This document shows, one piece after another, positions 1 through 8,198 of a stretch of 64,000 nt of DNA. The translations under genes and the position numbers were made by a program. Positions within the stretch are counted from its first letter, which is position 1; every line of letters starts with the position of its first letter. The DNA comes from Gammaproteobacteria bacterium. Its GTDB lineage: Bacteria; Pseudomonadota; Gammaproteobacteria; Nitrococcales; Nitrococcaceae. The DNA is taken from NCBI GenBank assembly GCA_030433275.1, contig JAUILK010000014.1, positions 1-64,000 of the forward strand. Direction: 5' to 3'. Under the pieces are notes generated by a model, which searched no databases, had not been told where the DNA came from, and saw only the letters and a list, made by a program, of their open reading frames with translations.

Positions 1-872
1 AGCGCGAGGGGATCGTCAAGCGGCAAAGCCTGGAGCGCCTCACGATCGGCACTACCGTGCAAGAAAAGGCGGTCGCCTACCCTACGGATGCCAAGCTCTA
101 CGCCCGGGGCATCTGCAATCTAGCCAGGCTGGCGAGCCGCCATGGGATTGCCCTTCGCCAGAGCTACGCGCGCAAAGCCCCGCAGGCACTGCTGATGGTC
201 AACCGCTACGCCAAGGCCAAGCAAATGAAGCGCAAGCGCCGTGAAGACGCGCCGGCTCAAGACCTACCTCGGCCGTGTCACCCGGGATATCGAGCGCAAG
301 CTCGAGCCGGCCCCACCGGCAACGCAAGCCCTTTTCCGCGAGCCCTTGGAGAAAGCCAATCGACTCCTTCACCAAACGCGCCAGAGCAAAAACAAGCTTC
401 TTTCCTGGCACGCCCCGGAGGTGGAGGTCATCGGCAAGGGCAAGGTGGCCAAGCCCTGGGAGTTCGGTGTGAAAGTCGCACTGGCGGTGACCAACCGCGA
501 GCGCTTTGTGCTTGGCTGCCGCAGCATGCCTGGCAACCCCTACGATGGCCATACACTCGCCGAGACACTGGAGCAGGCCGAGATACTCTGCGGCGTGAAC
601 ACTCGAGCGCTCAAACGCGAACTCAAGCGCCGCTCGGCGATTGAGGCGGTTATCGGACACCTGGAAACCGATGGGCGCATGGACCGCTGCCGGCTCAAGA
701 GTGCCCTTGGCGATGCGCTCAATGCCGTGCTGGTGGCCGCCGGGCACAACCTCCGGCTGTTGCTGCGGGCGATGGCCAACCTTTTGCGTCGAATCCTGGA
801 ACGGCTACTCGGGCGATCAATCTCCGGAGCCCATAGCCGAGACTCCGAATCGGCCCTGCAGGCAGCCGCGTA
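1..872 (+). pseudogene. IS5-family transposase, broken and 5'-truncated by the window edge
   Basis: Remnant of a DDE transposase of the IS5 family. The first part reads in frame 3 (TTVQEKAVAYPTDAKLY, RQSYARKAP). After a frameshift near 230-245 it continues in frame 1 (LKTYLGRVTRDIERK, HAPEVEVIGKGK, NPYDGHTL, IGHLETDGRMDR, AAGHNLRLLLR). Three lesions are visible. The residue just before TTVQ, which is the first catalytic Asp in the family, is Gly. There is the frameshift. An in-frame deletion joins EQAEILCG directly to VNTRALKREL and removes the segment that carries the second catalytic Asp. The product cannot be an active transposase. Terminal inverted repeats and a target duplication could not be defined; the sequence after the stop (GGGGTTATTCAGAACCGAC) may be the element end, but this is unproven. 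Confidence 0.85.
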
Positions 873-910
873 AGGGGTTATTCAGAACCGACTAAAAAGT
901 GGTGCAAATT

Positions 911-941
911 TAACAAAAGAGCAGTTTTACTTTTACCGCTC
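911..941 (-). terminator. Rho-independent terminator of the fibre-like operon
   Basis: Read on the minus strand, a 7-bp stem (GAGCGGT with ACTGCTC, one G-U pair) with a 9-base A-rich loop is followed by TTTTGTT. It lies about 30 bases past the stop codon of the last gene of the operon (stop at 973), where a terminator is expected. Confidence 0.6.
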
Positions 942-972
942 TCCTGTGAATGAGGTTCTTGCCGTCAACTCT

Positions 973-1935
973 TCAGAAGTTGTTCTGATTCGACAACAAT
1001 CGGTTGTTCAAAAGGGTATTGCGGAGCGTTGCACTGTACTCGCTGAAATTTTTGATATTGACTTCTACATTCATTTGAATGTCGATACGACGATTGTTGG
1101 CCTGGTTGATTAACGTAGTGCTGATTCGATCGCGGGTGAACTGTTGAATGGCAGCCGTGAGCCCTTTGGTGTCGTTGAGCACGACCCCTTGGATCTTGTC
1201 TCCCAACCCACTGAGATCGACTTGCGCGGCGGATCCCAAGCGTTTGACGCTGGGACCGGTTGTGACGCCTGTTTGAACTGCGCTTGCGTTGGTCGCCGAG
1301 TCTTTGGCCGCCGCTGTTTCGGCTCCGATTTGGTTCGCCAAATTGCGGAGTCCGGCTAATTGCCCCGCGAGGTCGATGGATATGCTCCCCCCCTGACCGC
1401 GGCTGGCCGCAGTGGCCTGAGTATTACCCGCCGTCGCGATGGCAGTTGAATTGTTCGAGCCCGTTTGGTTGCCGCTGACTGCCCCGGTGGCAATGTCTTT
1501 CACCAGGCCGGCGGCATTCTGCGCCACCTGGGAGAGCTGCAACTGCGATCCGCGGGCACTTTGCATGTTCTTGGCCGCCTGTGCTAAGTCCATGCTTGCG
1601 CTGACCCACCCGGCCTGGGTGAGCTGAACGATCGTCTCCAAGCGCACGGTATTATCGATCAGGGTGCGCACGTTGGCTCCCAACTCGAGCTCCAGGCCGG
1701 CGATATTGAATCCGCCCCGCAGTTGCGCCATCTGATCGTGGTCAATGACCGGGAGCGCCGCAAATGGGTTGTTGAGATTATTGGCTGGTTCCGTCGCTGT
1801 ATCCCATCCGCCGGCTAACACGGGGGGGGCGATCGGCAACGTCAGCAGCGCACCTAGCATCATTCCCTGCATGGGGCGGCGTATTCGACTCCGGCCTACC
1901 CTGGAAAGAGCGATTGCGCTTATCACCTTTATCAT
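973..1935 (-). CDS. Exported protein of unknown function, last gene of the fibre-like operon (320 aa)
   Basis: The start was placed at 1935 because it overlaps the stop of the upstream C39 peptidase gene as ATGA, which indicates translational coupling. A longer reading to 2037 would run far into that gene. The N-terminus has a long export signal (hydrophobic core MMLGALLTLPIAPPVLA). The mature part begins with NNPFAALPVIDHDQMAQLRGG, which parallels the segment DPFAAFEVVPSQDLATQRG in the 127-aa protein of the same operon and resembles the double-glycine leader motif cut by C39 peptidases. The rest is rich in Ala, Gln, Asn and Ser and probably helical or beta-repetitive, without Cys. No family was recognised. 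By position it may be a secreted accessory, a minor fibre subunit or a substrate of the peptidase. That role is inference. Confidence 0.75.
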   Translation of the reverse strand: MIKVISAIALSRVGRSRIRRPMQGMMLGALLTLPIAPPVLAGGWDTATEPANNLNNPFAALPVIDHDQMAQLRGGFNIAGLELELGANVRTLIDNTVRLETIVQLTQAGWVSASMDLAQAAKNMQSARGSQLQLSQVAQNAAGLVKDIATGAVSGNQTGSNNSTAIATAGNTQATAASRGQGGSISIDLAGQLAGLRNLANQIGAETAAAKDSATNASAVQTGVTTGPSVKRLGSAAQVDLSGLGDKIQGVVLNDTKGLTAAIQQFTRDRISTTLINQANNRRIDIQMNVEVNIKNFSEYSATLRNTLLNNRLLSNQNNF

Positions 1936-2687
1936 CTCCCGAATTCGTTGCGCCCGGGCAGGTTGAGGTTGAACCAGCCCAGCCCGGTGCTGCGATGGAT
2001 ACCCTGGGCGAGCGGCGCCATCGGGCGCACGCTCCAATCTTGGATGGTGTTGAAATGTTCGCGCGCGGTGACGATTTTCCCGCGCGCGGCCAGCACTTCC
2101 CCGTTCCAGATCTGTTCGAACAGGGCGCGCGGAACAACCGTTGTGCCCACAGCCGGATCACCCACCACGATTTCGGTCGCCTTGACGCCTTTGATGACGA
2201 TGAAGTGCCGGTAGCCCTTGGTGTTGACAAGGGCAATGGCCGGTACGCCAATTTTCTGGAGCCCGTCCAGCGTCATACGGAAGCCGTCGGAGTGCAGGCC
2301 TCTGCTGTCGAGAAAGCGTTTCATATCCAGCATGGAAAAGCCTTGGGCACGGATTTTCTGCTGGTTGCCTGCCCGAAACATTGTTTGGAACACCACAGCT
2401 TCCGTTGTGGGCATAGCGTAGTGGTGGGTAAGAAGCGTGGCGACCGCGGCTGAGCCGCAACTGTAATCGTATTGTTGGTGAATGGTCGTGTCCCATTTGG
2501 ACTCTTTAAGGCTTTTGGCGGTCATAAAGAAGCCATGACCAAAGCCGGGGATCTGGATATTGGCGGCTTGCGTGTTGCTCCCTGCCAGCAGGGTGCCCAT
2601 CAAAGCGGCCGCAAGCCGAGCCTTCCAGGTACTCGCCTTGCCGGGCCACTGTTTTATTACCCAAGGGATCTGCCGCTTGCTATCCAT
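1932..2687 (-). CDS. FapD-like C39 family peptidase, exported (251 aa)
   Basis: C39 cysteine peptidase without the ABC transporter part found in bacteriocin exporters. The N-terminus has a signal sequence (ARLAAALMGTLLAGSNTQA). The catalytic Cys sits in QQYDYSCGSAAVATLL. Next comes GFSMLDMKRFLDSRGL, then the catalytic His in GYRHFIVIKGV and the Asp in VVGDPAVGT, so the active site looks complete. The length, the export signal and the phrase order resemble FapD of the Pseudomonas functional amyloid (fap) operon, a periplasmic peptidase needed for fibre export. The gene starts 8 bases after the stop of the 127-aa protein and overlaps the start of the 320-aa protein by 4 bases, so it belongs to the same operon. 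The likely substrates are the neighbouring exported proteins that carry an RG/GG motif (inference). Confidence 0.85.
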   Translation of the reverse strand: MDSKRQIPWVIKQWPGKASTWKARLAAALMGTLLAGSNTQAANIQIPGFGHGFFMTAKSLKESKWDTTIHQQYDYSCGSAAVATLLTHHYAMPTTEAVVFQTMFRAGNQQKIRAQGFSMLDMKRFLDSRGLHSDGFRMTLDGLQKIGVPAIALVNTKGYRHFIVIKGVKATEIVVGDPAVGTTVVPRALFEQIWNGEVLAARGKIVTAREHFNTIQDWSVRPMAPLAQGIHRSTGLGWFNLNLPGRNEFGR

Positions 2688-2695
2688 GCTGCATT

Positions 2696-3079
2696 TCAGT
2701 TCAGGTTGACGGTGTAATTCACGCCGGTGGAGAAGGCATTGTTGTTGCCGGTATTGAGGACGTTGACGGCCATTCCGCTGAACCCGGCGAAGGCGTTTTC
2801 GCCTATCGTGGCGTTGCCCGAGTTGACCGCGCCAGCATTGATCGTGCTGCCGATAACGGTGGATTTGAACTCCTGATTACTGCTGACGATGGTCAGATCG
2901 CCTGCGCGCCCGCGCTGTGTGGCGAGATCCTGCGAGGGTACGACTTCGAAGGCGGCGAAGGGATCGCTGCCTGGAACGGTTGTAGCTGGCTCGGCGGCGA
3001 GGCTTTGGCTGTTGGCAACGGCCAATCCGCACGCCGCCATCAATGCCCTGCCCCACCACATAGGGAGTTTGTTCTTCAC
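2696..3079 (-). CDS. Small exported protein with curlin-like C-terminal segment (127 aa)
   Basis: GTG start at 3079, chosen because GGAGG lies 7 bases upstream and a signal peptide follows (GRALMAACGLAVANSQSLAA). The mature protein begins DPFAAFEVVPSQDLATQRG, matching a segment in the 320-aa protein of the same operon. The remainder is Asn/Gly/Val rich with short beta-like phrases (STVIGSTINAGAVNSGNAT). Its end has the pattern GxxxM...G..NA...GV...N, which recurs at the C-terminus of the 538-aa repeat protein. No known family was recognised with certainty. Size, export signal and the shared tail suggest a minor subunit, nucleator or chaperone of a fibre. It lies between the repeat protein and the C39 peptidase in one operon. 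Confidence 0.75.
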   Translation of the reverse strand: MKNKLPMWWGRALMAACGLAVANSQSLAAEPATTVPGSDPFAAFEVVPSQDLATQRGRAGDLTIVSSNQEFKSTVIGSTINAGAVNSGNATIGENAFAGFSGMAVNVLNTGNNNAFSTGVNYTVNLN

Positions 3080-3182
3080 GGCACCCTCCGGTTGTTATTT
3101 TGATCCAGTCTCTGACTGAATCGGTTAAAGGGGGGGCCGGCGGGGGTATTCCCCGCCGGCCCGGTCGACATGGCAACGGTGC

Positions 3183-4799
3183 TTAGTTGCCGATGTTGAC
3201 GTTGGAGTGCGCAGCCACGGACACCCCACCGACTGCCGCGTTATACAGGCCGGAGGAGATGTTCATGCTGTTGATGCCGCCGAAGGTGCCGCTGCCCGCC
3301 GCAACGTTGACGTCACCGGTGGCGATGTAGGCGTTGCCGCCCTGGCCGTAACCCGCGTTGGCGGTGTTGGTCCCCGCCGTGGCGCTGGCGCTGGCCGTAG
3401 CCGTCCCGCCGTTGGCATCGCCGCCGTTACCGCCGGTCCCGCCGTTACCCGCCATCGCGGTGCCGCCGTTGCCGTCGGCGTTGCCGGAGGTTGCCGTGCC
3501 GCCGTTACCGCCGGTGCCGTTGGCGCTGCCGCCATTGCCACCGGTGCCGTTACCGGCCGTTGCAGTGCCGGCCCCGCCGGTGCCGTTGCCACCGGTCGCG
3601 CTGCCCGCGCCGCCGGTGCCGTTGCCGGCCGTCGCGCTGCCCGCGCCGCCGGTGCCGTTGCCGGCCGTCGCGCTGCCGCCCGCACCGCCGGTGCCGGAGC
3701 CGCCCGCGCCGCCCGCGGTGTTGCCGGTGCCGCCGGCTCCGCCGCCGCCGCCGGCTCCGCCGGTGCCGTCGTTACCGGCGTCATTGGCATTGCCGCCGTT
3801 ACCGCCGGCGCCACCACCTGCGTTGCCGCCGGTGCTGCCACCGCCGCCACCACCGTTGCCATAATCGCCATCGGCATCGGCCCAACCGCCACGGCCACGG
3901 CCGCCGTCCGCGTCGGCGTAGCCGCCTTCGCCATAGCCGCCATTGCCATCAGCGTTGCCGCCGTTGCCTCGGGCGCCATTGCCATCAGCATAGCCGCCGT
4001 TGCCGTTGCCGCCGTTGGCTGCGCCGCCGTTGCCGTTGCCGCCGTTGGCGTTGGCGTTGCCCGAACCACCGCCGAAGCCCTCGGCAAAGGCGTCGCCGCC
4101 GTCGCCGCCATCAGCCGCGTTCGAGGCAGTACCCGCATTGCCGCCGTTTTGGTCGACGTTGCTATCGGTGTTTTGGTTGGCGTTGGCGTTGCCGCCGAAG
4201 CCGTAGCCGCCATTGATGGTGACCGGTGCGCCGGTGACGGTGGAGTTCATCTCCTGGTAGGAAATCACCTCGGTGACTTCATTGAAGGACTCGCTCCAGG
4301 CACTGGCTGCCCCGCCGGCCCCGCCGGCGCCGCCGCCGCCACCGGATCCGCCGAGCCCAGCGGTCCCGGCCGTACCACTGCCATTGCCGCCGTGGCCATC
4401 CGCGTTGGCGGTGCCGTTGGCGTTAGCGGTGCCATTGGCGGTCGCAGTGGGGTTGCCATTGGCATTGGCATTGGAGTTGTCATTGCCTGCGTCATTGCTG
4501 TTGGCGTTAGCGTTGGGGTTGCCATTGGCGTTGCCATTGGCGTTGGCATTGCCATTGGCGTTGGCGTTGGCATTGCCGTTGCCGCCGTCATTGTCATTGG
4601 CGTTAGCGTCACCGCCGTAGGCGCCGTCGCCGCCGAAGCCGCCGTGGCCGGCATTGGTGTTGGCCGTGGCTGTGGAGTTAACGGTGTTGTTCTGATCTTC
4701 CCCGAAGTTGAACTTGTTGATCGGGTTGGCCGAGGCGCTTGCACCGTACAGGGTGACGAGCGCCAAACCGATGGAGCTCGCTAGTAGCGTCTTCTTCAT
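3183..4799 (-). CDS. Exported Gly/Asn/Ala-rich repeat protein, candidate fibre subunit (538 aa)
   Basis: The ATG at 4799 was chosen because AAGGAG lies 8 bases upstream; an in-frame GTG at 4808 has no such site. The signal peptide (MKKTLLASSIGLALVTLYGA, cut near SASA-NP) is followed by NKFNFGEDQNN and long low-complexity runs: NAN/GNA repeats at about residues 60-130, Gly-rich stretches, a non-repetitive block (SESFNEVTEVISYQEMNSTV) near 170-190, then NGNGG-type and NGTGGAGSATAG-type repeats. The last 45 residues (GGINSMNISSGLYNA...GV...N) are beta-like and match the end of the 127-aa neighbour. There is no Cys. Such composition suits a secreted structural or amyloid-like fibre protein or a surface coat. 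This is inference, because repeat composition alone can mislead. It is the first and largest gene of the operon and follows a sigma-54 type promoter. Confidence 0.8.
   Translation of the reverse strand: MKKTLLASSIGLALVTLYGASASANPINKFNFGEDQNNTVNSTATANTNAGHGGFGGDGAYGGDANANDNDGGNGNANANANGNANANGNANGNPNANANSNDAGNDNSNANANGNPTATANGTANANGTANADGHGGNGSGTAGTAGLGGSGGGGGAGGAGGAASAWSESFNEVTEVISYQEMNSTVTGAPVTINGGYGFGGNANANQNTDSNVDQNGGNAGTASNAADGGDGGDAFAEGFGGGSGNANANGGNGNGGAANGGNGNGGYADGNGARGNGGNADGNGGYGEGGYADADGGRGRGGWADADGDYGNGGGGGGSTGGNAGGGAGGNGGNANDAGNDGTGGAGGGGGAGGTGNTAGGAGGSGTGGAGGSATAGNGTGGAGSATAGNGTGGAGSATGGNGTGGAGTATAGNGTGGNGGSANGTGGNGGTATSGNADGNGGTAMAGNGGTGGNGGDANGGTATASASATAGTNTANAGYGQGGNAYIATGDVNVAAGSGTFGGINSMNISSGLYNAAVGGVSVAAHSNVNIGN
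3541..3687 (-). repeat. 36-bp tandem repeats inside the 538-aa protein gene
   Basis: On the plus strand the phrase CCGGTGCCGTTRCC recurs at 3541, 3577, 3613 and 3649 (36-bp steps) and again at 3688 (39 bp later). Each unit codes for 12 residues of the type NGTGGAGSATAG. The near identity at DNA level points to recent expansion and predicts length variation between strains. Confidence 0.8.
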
Positions 4800-4892
4800 A
4801 ATCCTCACTCCTTGTCACTATCTATTGCTTTACGTCCGGGCCTGTTGAAGCACCCCCATCAGGCCTACGGCCCGACGGTCACTTAGGAATTA

Positions 4893-4908
4893 AGCAATTG
4901 CCATGCCA
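4893..4908 (-). promoter_or_regulatory. Sigma-54 (RpoN) -24/-12 promoter of the fibre-like operon
   Basis: On the minus strand the sequence TGGCATGGCAATTGCT fits the RpoN consensus TGGCAYR-N4-TTGCW, with GG and GC exactly 10 bases apart. Transcription would start near 4882 and give a leader of about 80 bases before the ATG at 4799. No other sequence in the gap competes as clearly. Confidence 0.7.
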
Positions 4909-4926
4909 TTTTTTTGTTTAAAATAT

Positions 4927-4939
4927 TAACTAATTGATT
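4927..4939 (-). promoter_or_regulatory. IHF-like binding site
   Basis: Minus-strand AATCAATTAGTTA agrees with the IHF consensus WATCAANNNNTTR at every defined position. It lies about 45-57 bases upstream of the predicted RpoN start point in an A+T-rich stretch. DNA bending sites are usual between enhancer and promoter in RpoN systems. Confidence 0.5.
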
Positions 4940-5074
4940 GTTATTGTAATAATGAGCAAAGACTGGGGGTTTCGAATCGATAAAGGCTTGGGTCGAATGA
5001 CAAGTGCGTATTACAGTGAAAAGTCGGCTTTGCGGCGTCTTTTTAAAAAAAAATTTTTTAAAAACAAATGCGTA

Positions 5075-5109
5075 GCATAAATTTATGCATGTGTATCAGG
5101 TTTGATACA
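5075..5109. promoter_or_regulatory. Two adjacent palindromes, candidate activator site
   Basis: GCATAAATTTATGC (5075-5088) is a perfect 14-bp palindrome. TGTATCA-GGTT-TGATACA (5092-5109) is a perfect 7-bp inverted repeat. Both lie about 190-230 bases upstream of the predicted RpoN start, a typical enhancer distance. A poly-A/poly-T tract lies at about 5041-5065. The gap 4800-5224 holds no gene. Confidence 0.4.
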
Positions 5110-5224
5110 TCAGAACTCGCTTGGAGGGCCGTGGTGTGTGCCACACGGGTTTATCAGGAAGCGGTTGAGAAGTTCGGCCAAGCCCGCTGGAGTGCCGTTT
5201 TTAGCCGCCAAAACCGGCGGCGGG

Positions 5225-5995
5225 CTATTCGAAACGCAGTTCGGCCACGACCGGCGCATGATCGGAGGGGCGCGGCCAGCCGCGCGGCTCACGATCCACG
5301 TAGCTTGCGGTAAGCGTTCCGGTGAGCGCTGCGCTGCTGAGGATGAGATCGATGCGCAACCCACGGTTGCGGCGGAAGCTGTTCATCCGGTAGTCCCACC
5401 AAGAGAAGATATTAGGCTCTTGCGGGAACTGTCGGAAGCTGTCCGCGAAGCCGAGTGCGAGTAGCGCTTGGAGCGCCTCCCGCTCGGGCGTGCTGCACAG
5501 CACCTGTTCGTGCCATTCCTGCGGATCGTGGACGTCCTGGTCTTGGGGGGCGATGTTGAAATCCCCCACCACGATGCTGCGTGGCCAGCGCTCCAGCTCC
5601 TCGGCGAGCCAGCGGCGCAGGTGGGCGAGCCAGTCGAGCTTGTAGGCATACTTGTCGCTGCCGACGCTCTGGCCATTCGGCACGTACAAGTTGATGAAGC
5701 GCAGATCCCCTGCCGTCACCGCCAAGACGCGGCGTTGCGGATCCGCCAGATTCGGCAGTTCGGTGAACACTTCGGTGATCGGCCAGCGTGAGAGCACCGC
5801 GACGCCGTTATAGGTTTTCTGCCCGGAGTAGGCCACCTCATAGCCTGCGGCACGAAGCGCCTCACCGGGGAAGTGTGCGTCCGACATCTTGGTCTCTTGC
5901 AGGCCGAGGAGGTCGGGTTGCACGGTTTCCAGCCACTCGAGAACTTGCGGCAGCCGGACCTTCAGTGAGTTGACGTTCCAGGAGGCGAGTTTCAA
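5225..5995 (-). CDS. xthA: Exodeoxyribonuclease III
   Basis: AP endonuclease and 3'-5' exonuclease of base excision repair, acting on the chromosome in the cytoplasm. The 256-aa protein has the usual family length and all landmarks of the exonuclease III/APE1 fold: start MKLASWNVNSLKVRL, the metal-binding Glu in LLGLQETK, GDFNIAPQD with Asp and Asn of the active site, and the terminal SDHAPVVAEL with the catalytic Asp-His pair. It lies 77 bases downstream of prlC on the same strand and could be co-transcribed with it. Confidence 0.95.
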   Translation of the reverse strand: MKLASWNVNSLKVRLPQVLEWLETVQPDLLGLQETKMSDAHFPGEALRAAGYEVAYSGQKTYNGVAVLSRWPITEVFTELPNLADPQRRVLAVTAGDLRFINLYVPNGQSVGSDKYAYKLDWLAHLRRWLAEELERWPRSIVVGDFNIAPQDQDVHDPQEWHEQVLCSTPEREALQALLALGFADSFRQFPQEPNIFSWWDYRMNSFRRNRGLRIDLILSSAALTGTLTASYVDREPRGWPRPSDHAPVVAELRFE

Positions 5996-6072
5996 TTTAT
6001 TCAGTGACCTATTGAATATCCACGGTAGCTAGTAAGCTTCTTGAGCGAGGGAAGCCCACGGTTCCGAAGCGT

Positions 6073-8115
6073 TCAGGCGGCAAGTCCGCTGTGGCGCAGT
6101 AGCGGTTCGATGCTCGGCTTGCGGCCGCGGAAGACCTCGAACAGTATCATGGCATCCTCGGAGCCGCCTTTCTCCAGAATGTTTTTTAAGAAGGCGCGAC
6201 CGGTCTGCGCATTGAAAAGCCCTTCCTCCTCGAAGCGCGCGTAGGCATCTGCGGACAGCACCTCCGCCCATTTGTAACTGTAATAGCCGGCAGCGTATCC
6301 GCCCGCGAAGACGTGTGCGAAGTTGCATGGGAAGCGGTTGAACGCCGGGGGGCTCAGCACGGCTACGTGGTTGCGAACCTCGTCGAGGAGCTGGTAGATC
6401 CGGGCGGCTGTGGGTGGCTGCGGCTCCAGATGCAGGCGAAAATCGAACAAGGCGAGTTCGAGCTGGCGCACCATCTGCATAGCCGACTGGAAATTGCGCC
6501 CCGCCTTGAGTGGCTCAAAGAGCTCGGCTGGCAGCGCTGCCCCGCTTTCATAATGGTGGGCGAACAGCTCCAGCGCTGGGCGCTCCCAGGCCCAGTTCTC
6601 CATGAACTGGCTGGGTAGCTCAACCGCGTCCCAGGGTACACCGTTGATGCCAGAGACGCCGGGCCAGTCCACCCGGGTCAGCATATGGTGCAGGCCGTGG
6701 CCGAATTCATGAAATAAGGTCAGGACCTCTTCGTGGCTCAGCCGGGCCGGGGTCTCCTGCGCTGGCGGCATGAAATTGCAGGTCAGATAGGCAACCGGGG
6801 TTTGCAGCCCTTCGGGCCTGCGCCAGCGCACCCGACATTCGTCCATCCAGGCCCCGCCGCGCTTGTTCGCCCGGGCATAGAGGTCCGTGTAGAATTGCCC
6901 GCGCAGCAAGCCTTCGGCGTCACGGATCTCATAAAAGCGTACGTCGGGATGCCAGGTTTCAATCCCGCCGCGCGCGGCGATGCGGATCCCGTAGAGGCGC
7001 TCGACGATGGCGAACAGGCCGGCCAAGACGCTATCGATCGGGAAATACGGGCGCAGGTCTTCGGCTGAGATTTGGAACCGGCGCCGGCGCAGCTGCTCGG
7101 AGTAAAATCCGATATCCCAGGCCTCTAGCGAGTCCATACCGTAAGTGTCACGGGCGTAGCGTTGCAGTTCGGCAAGCTCGGCGAGTGCTTGCGGGCGGCT
7201 GCGCCTCGTCAGGTCCTCCAGGAACTCCAGGACTGCATCCGTGCTCGGCGCCATTTTGGTTTGCAGGGAGAGTTCAGCGTAATTGCGCAGGCCCAGCAAG
7301 CGGGCTTGTTCGCCTCGCAGCGCGAGAATCTCCTCCATGACGGGGTGGTTGTCCCAGCGATGCGCATCGGGACCGGTGTCGGAGGCGCGCGTGTTCCAGG
7401 CCTCATAGAACTCGCGGCGCAGCGCGCGATCCTCGGCATAGGTCATAACGGCATGGTAGGTCGGGAAGTCCAGCGTCAGCTGCCAGCCTGGCTCGCCGGC
7501 ACGGGCGGCGGCCTGCCGGGCCATGTGCTGTGTCGCTTCCGGCAAACCGTTGAGCCGCGCCGGATCGGTGATCAGCTTGTGCCAGTTGTTGGTGGCATCG
7601 AGCAGGTTGTCCTCGAACCGCGCGGCCAGTTCGGCGAGGCGTTGCGCGTTCGCCTTGAATAGTGCTTTCTCCCGCGCTGGCAGCGCGACGCCAGCGAGCC
7701 GAAAGTCCCGCAAGGCGTGGTCGATGGTCTGTTGCTGGGCTCGATCGAACCGGCTGAACGCAGCGCTCTCGCGGAGAGTGGTGAGCGCTTGAAAGAGCCG
7801 TTCGTTTTGCGCGAGCTCGGTGTAGTACGCGGAAAGTTTGGGTAGACAGACGTTGTAGGCTGTACGCAAAGCTTCGTTATTGACCACGGCGTTCATGTGC
7901 GTGACCGGTGACCAGGCCTTGCGCAGCCGATTATTGATCGCCTCCAGCGGCTCGACCAGATTCTCCCAGGTGGGCTGGGAGGCGGCACTGGCGAGAATTT
8001 CCTCGACCTGCCGGCGGTTGTCGGCGAGGATCTCATCAATGGCCGGCTCAATGTGTTCGGGGCGGATGGCGGTGAACCGGGGAAGGCCCTCGGTATCCAG
8101 CACGGGGTTACTCAT
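6073..8115 (-). CDS. prlC: Oligopeptidase A (M3 metallopeptidase)
   Basis: Cytoplasmic zinc peptidase that degrades oligopeptides, including cleaved signal peptides. The ATG at 8115 (MSNPVLDTEGLPRF) was chosen. The reading frame is open further upstream to 8172, but that extension would enter the 83-base divergent promoter region shared with gor. The zinc motif HEFGH is at residues 469-473, followed by GLHHMLTRVDWPGVSG, and ELPSQFMENW also belongs to the family. At 680 aa it is the length of E. coli PrlC. The neighbour downstream is xthA. Confidence 0.95.
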   Translation of the reverse strand: MSNPVLDTEGLPRFTAIRPEHIEPAIDEILADNRRQVEEILASAASQPTWENLVEPLEAINNRLRKAWSPVTHMNAVVNNEALRTAYNVCLPKLSAYYTELAQNERLFQALTTLRESAAFSRFDRAQQQTIDHALRDFRLAGVALPAREKALFKANAQRLAELAARFEDNLLDATNNWHKLITDPARLNGLPEATQHMARQAAARAGEPGWQLTLDFPTYHAVMTYAEDRALRREFYEAWNTRASDTGPDAHRWDNHPVMEEILALRGEQARLLGLRNYAELSLQTKMAPSTDAVLEFLEDLTRRSRPQALAELAELQRYARDTYGMDSLEAWDIGFYSEQLRRRRFQISAEDLRPYFPIDSVLAGLFAIVERLYGIRIAARGGIETWHPDVRFYEIRDAEGLLRGQFYTDLYARANKRGGAWMDECRVRWRRPEGLQTPVAYLTCNFMPPAQETPARLSHEEVLTLFHEFGHGLHHMLTRVDWPGVSGINGVPWDAVELPSQFMENWAWERPALELFAHHYESGAALPAELFEPLKAGRNFQSAMQMVRQLELALFDFRLHLEPQPPTAARIYQLLDEVRNHVAVLSPPAFNRFPCNFAHVFAGGYAAGYYSYKWAEVLSADAYARFEEEGLFNAQTGRAFLKNILEKGGSEDAMILFEVFRGRKPSIEPLLRHSGLAA

Positions 8116-8198
8116 GGCCACGGCTTTGCTCGCTCGGAAGTGAATTCGGTATCTTACTCGATTGTTTCCCATTTTCCCCAGCGGAGGTGGAACTGCAA

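Noticed and set aside
3207-4784. 525-aa Ala/Val/Gly-rich open frame on the plus strand
   Set aside because: It is the antisense image of the repeat protein; low-complexity G+C-rich repeats keep several frames open, and it has no signal peptide or ribosome site.
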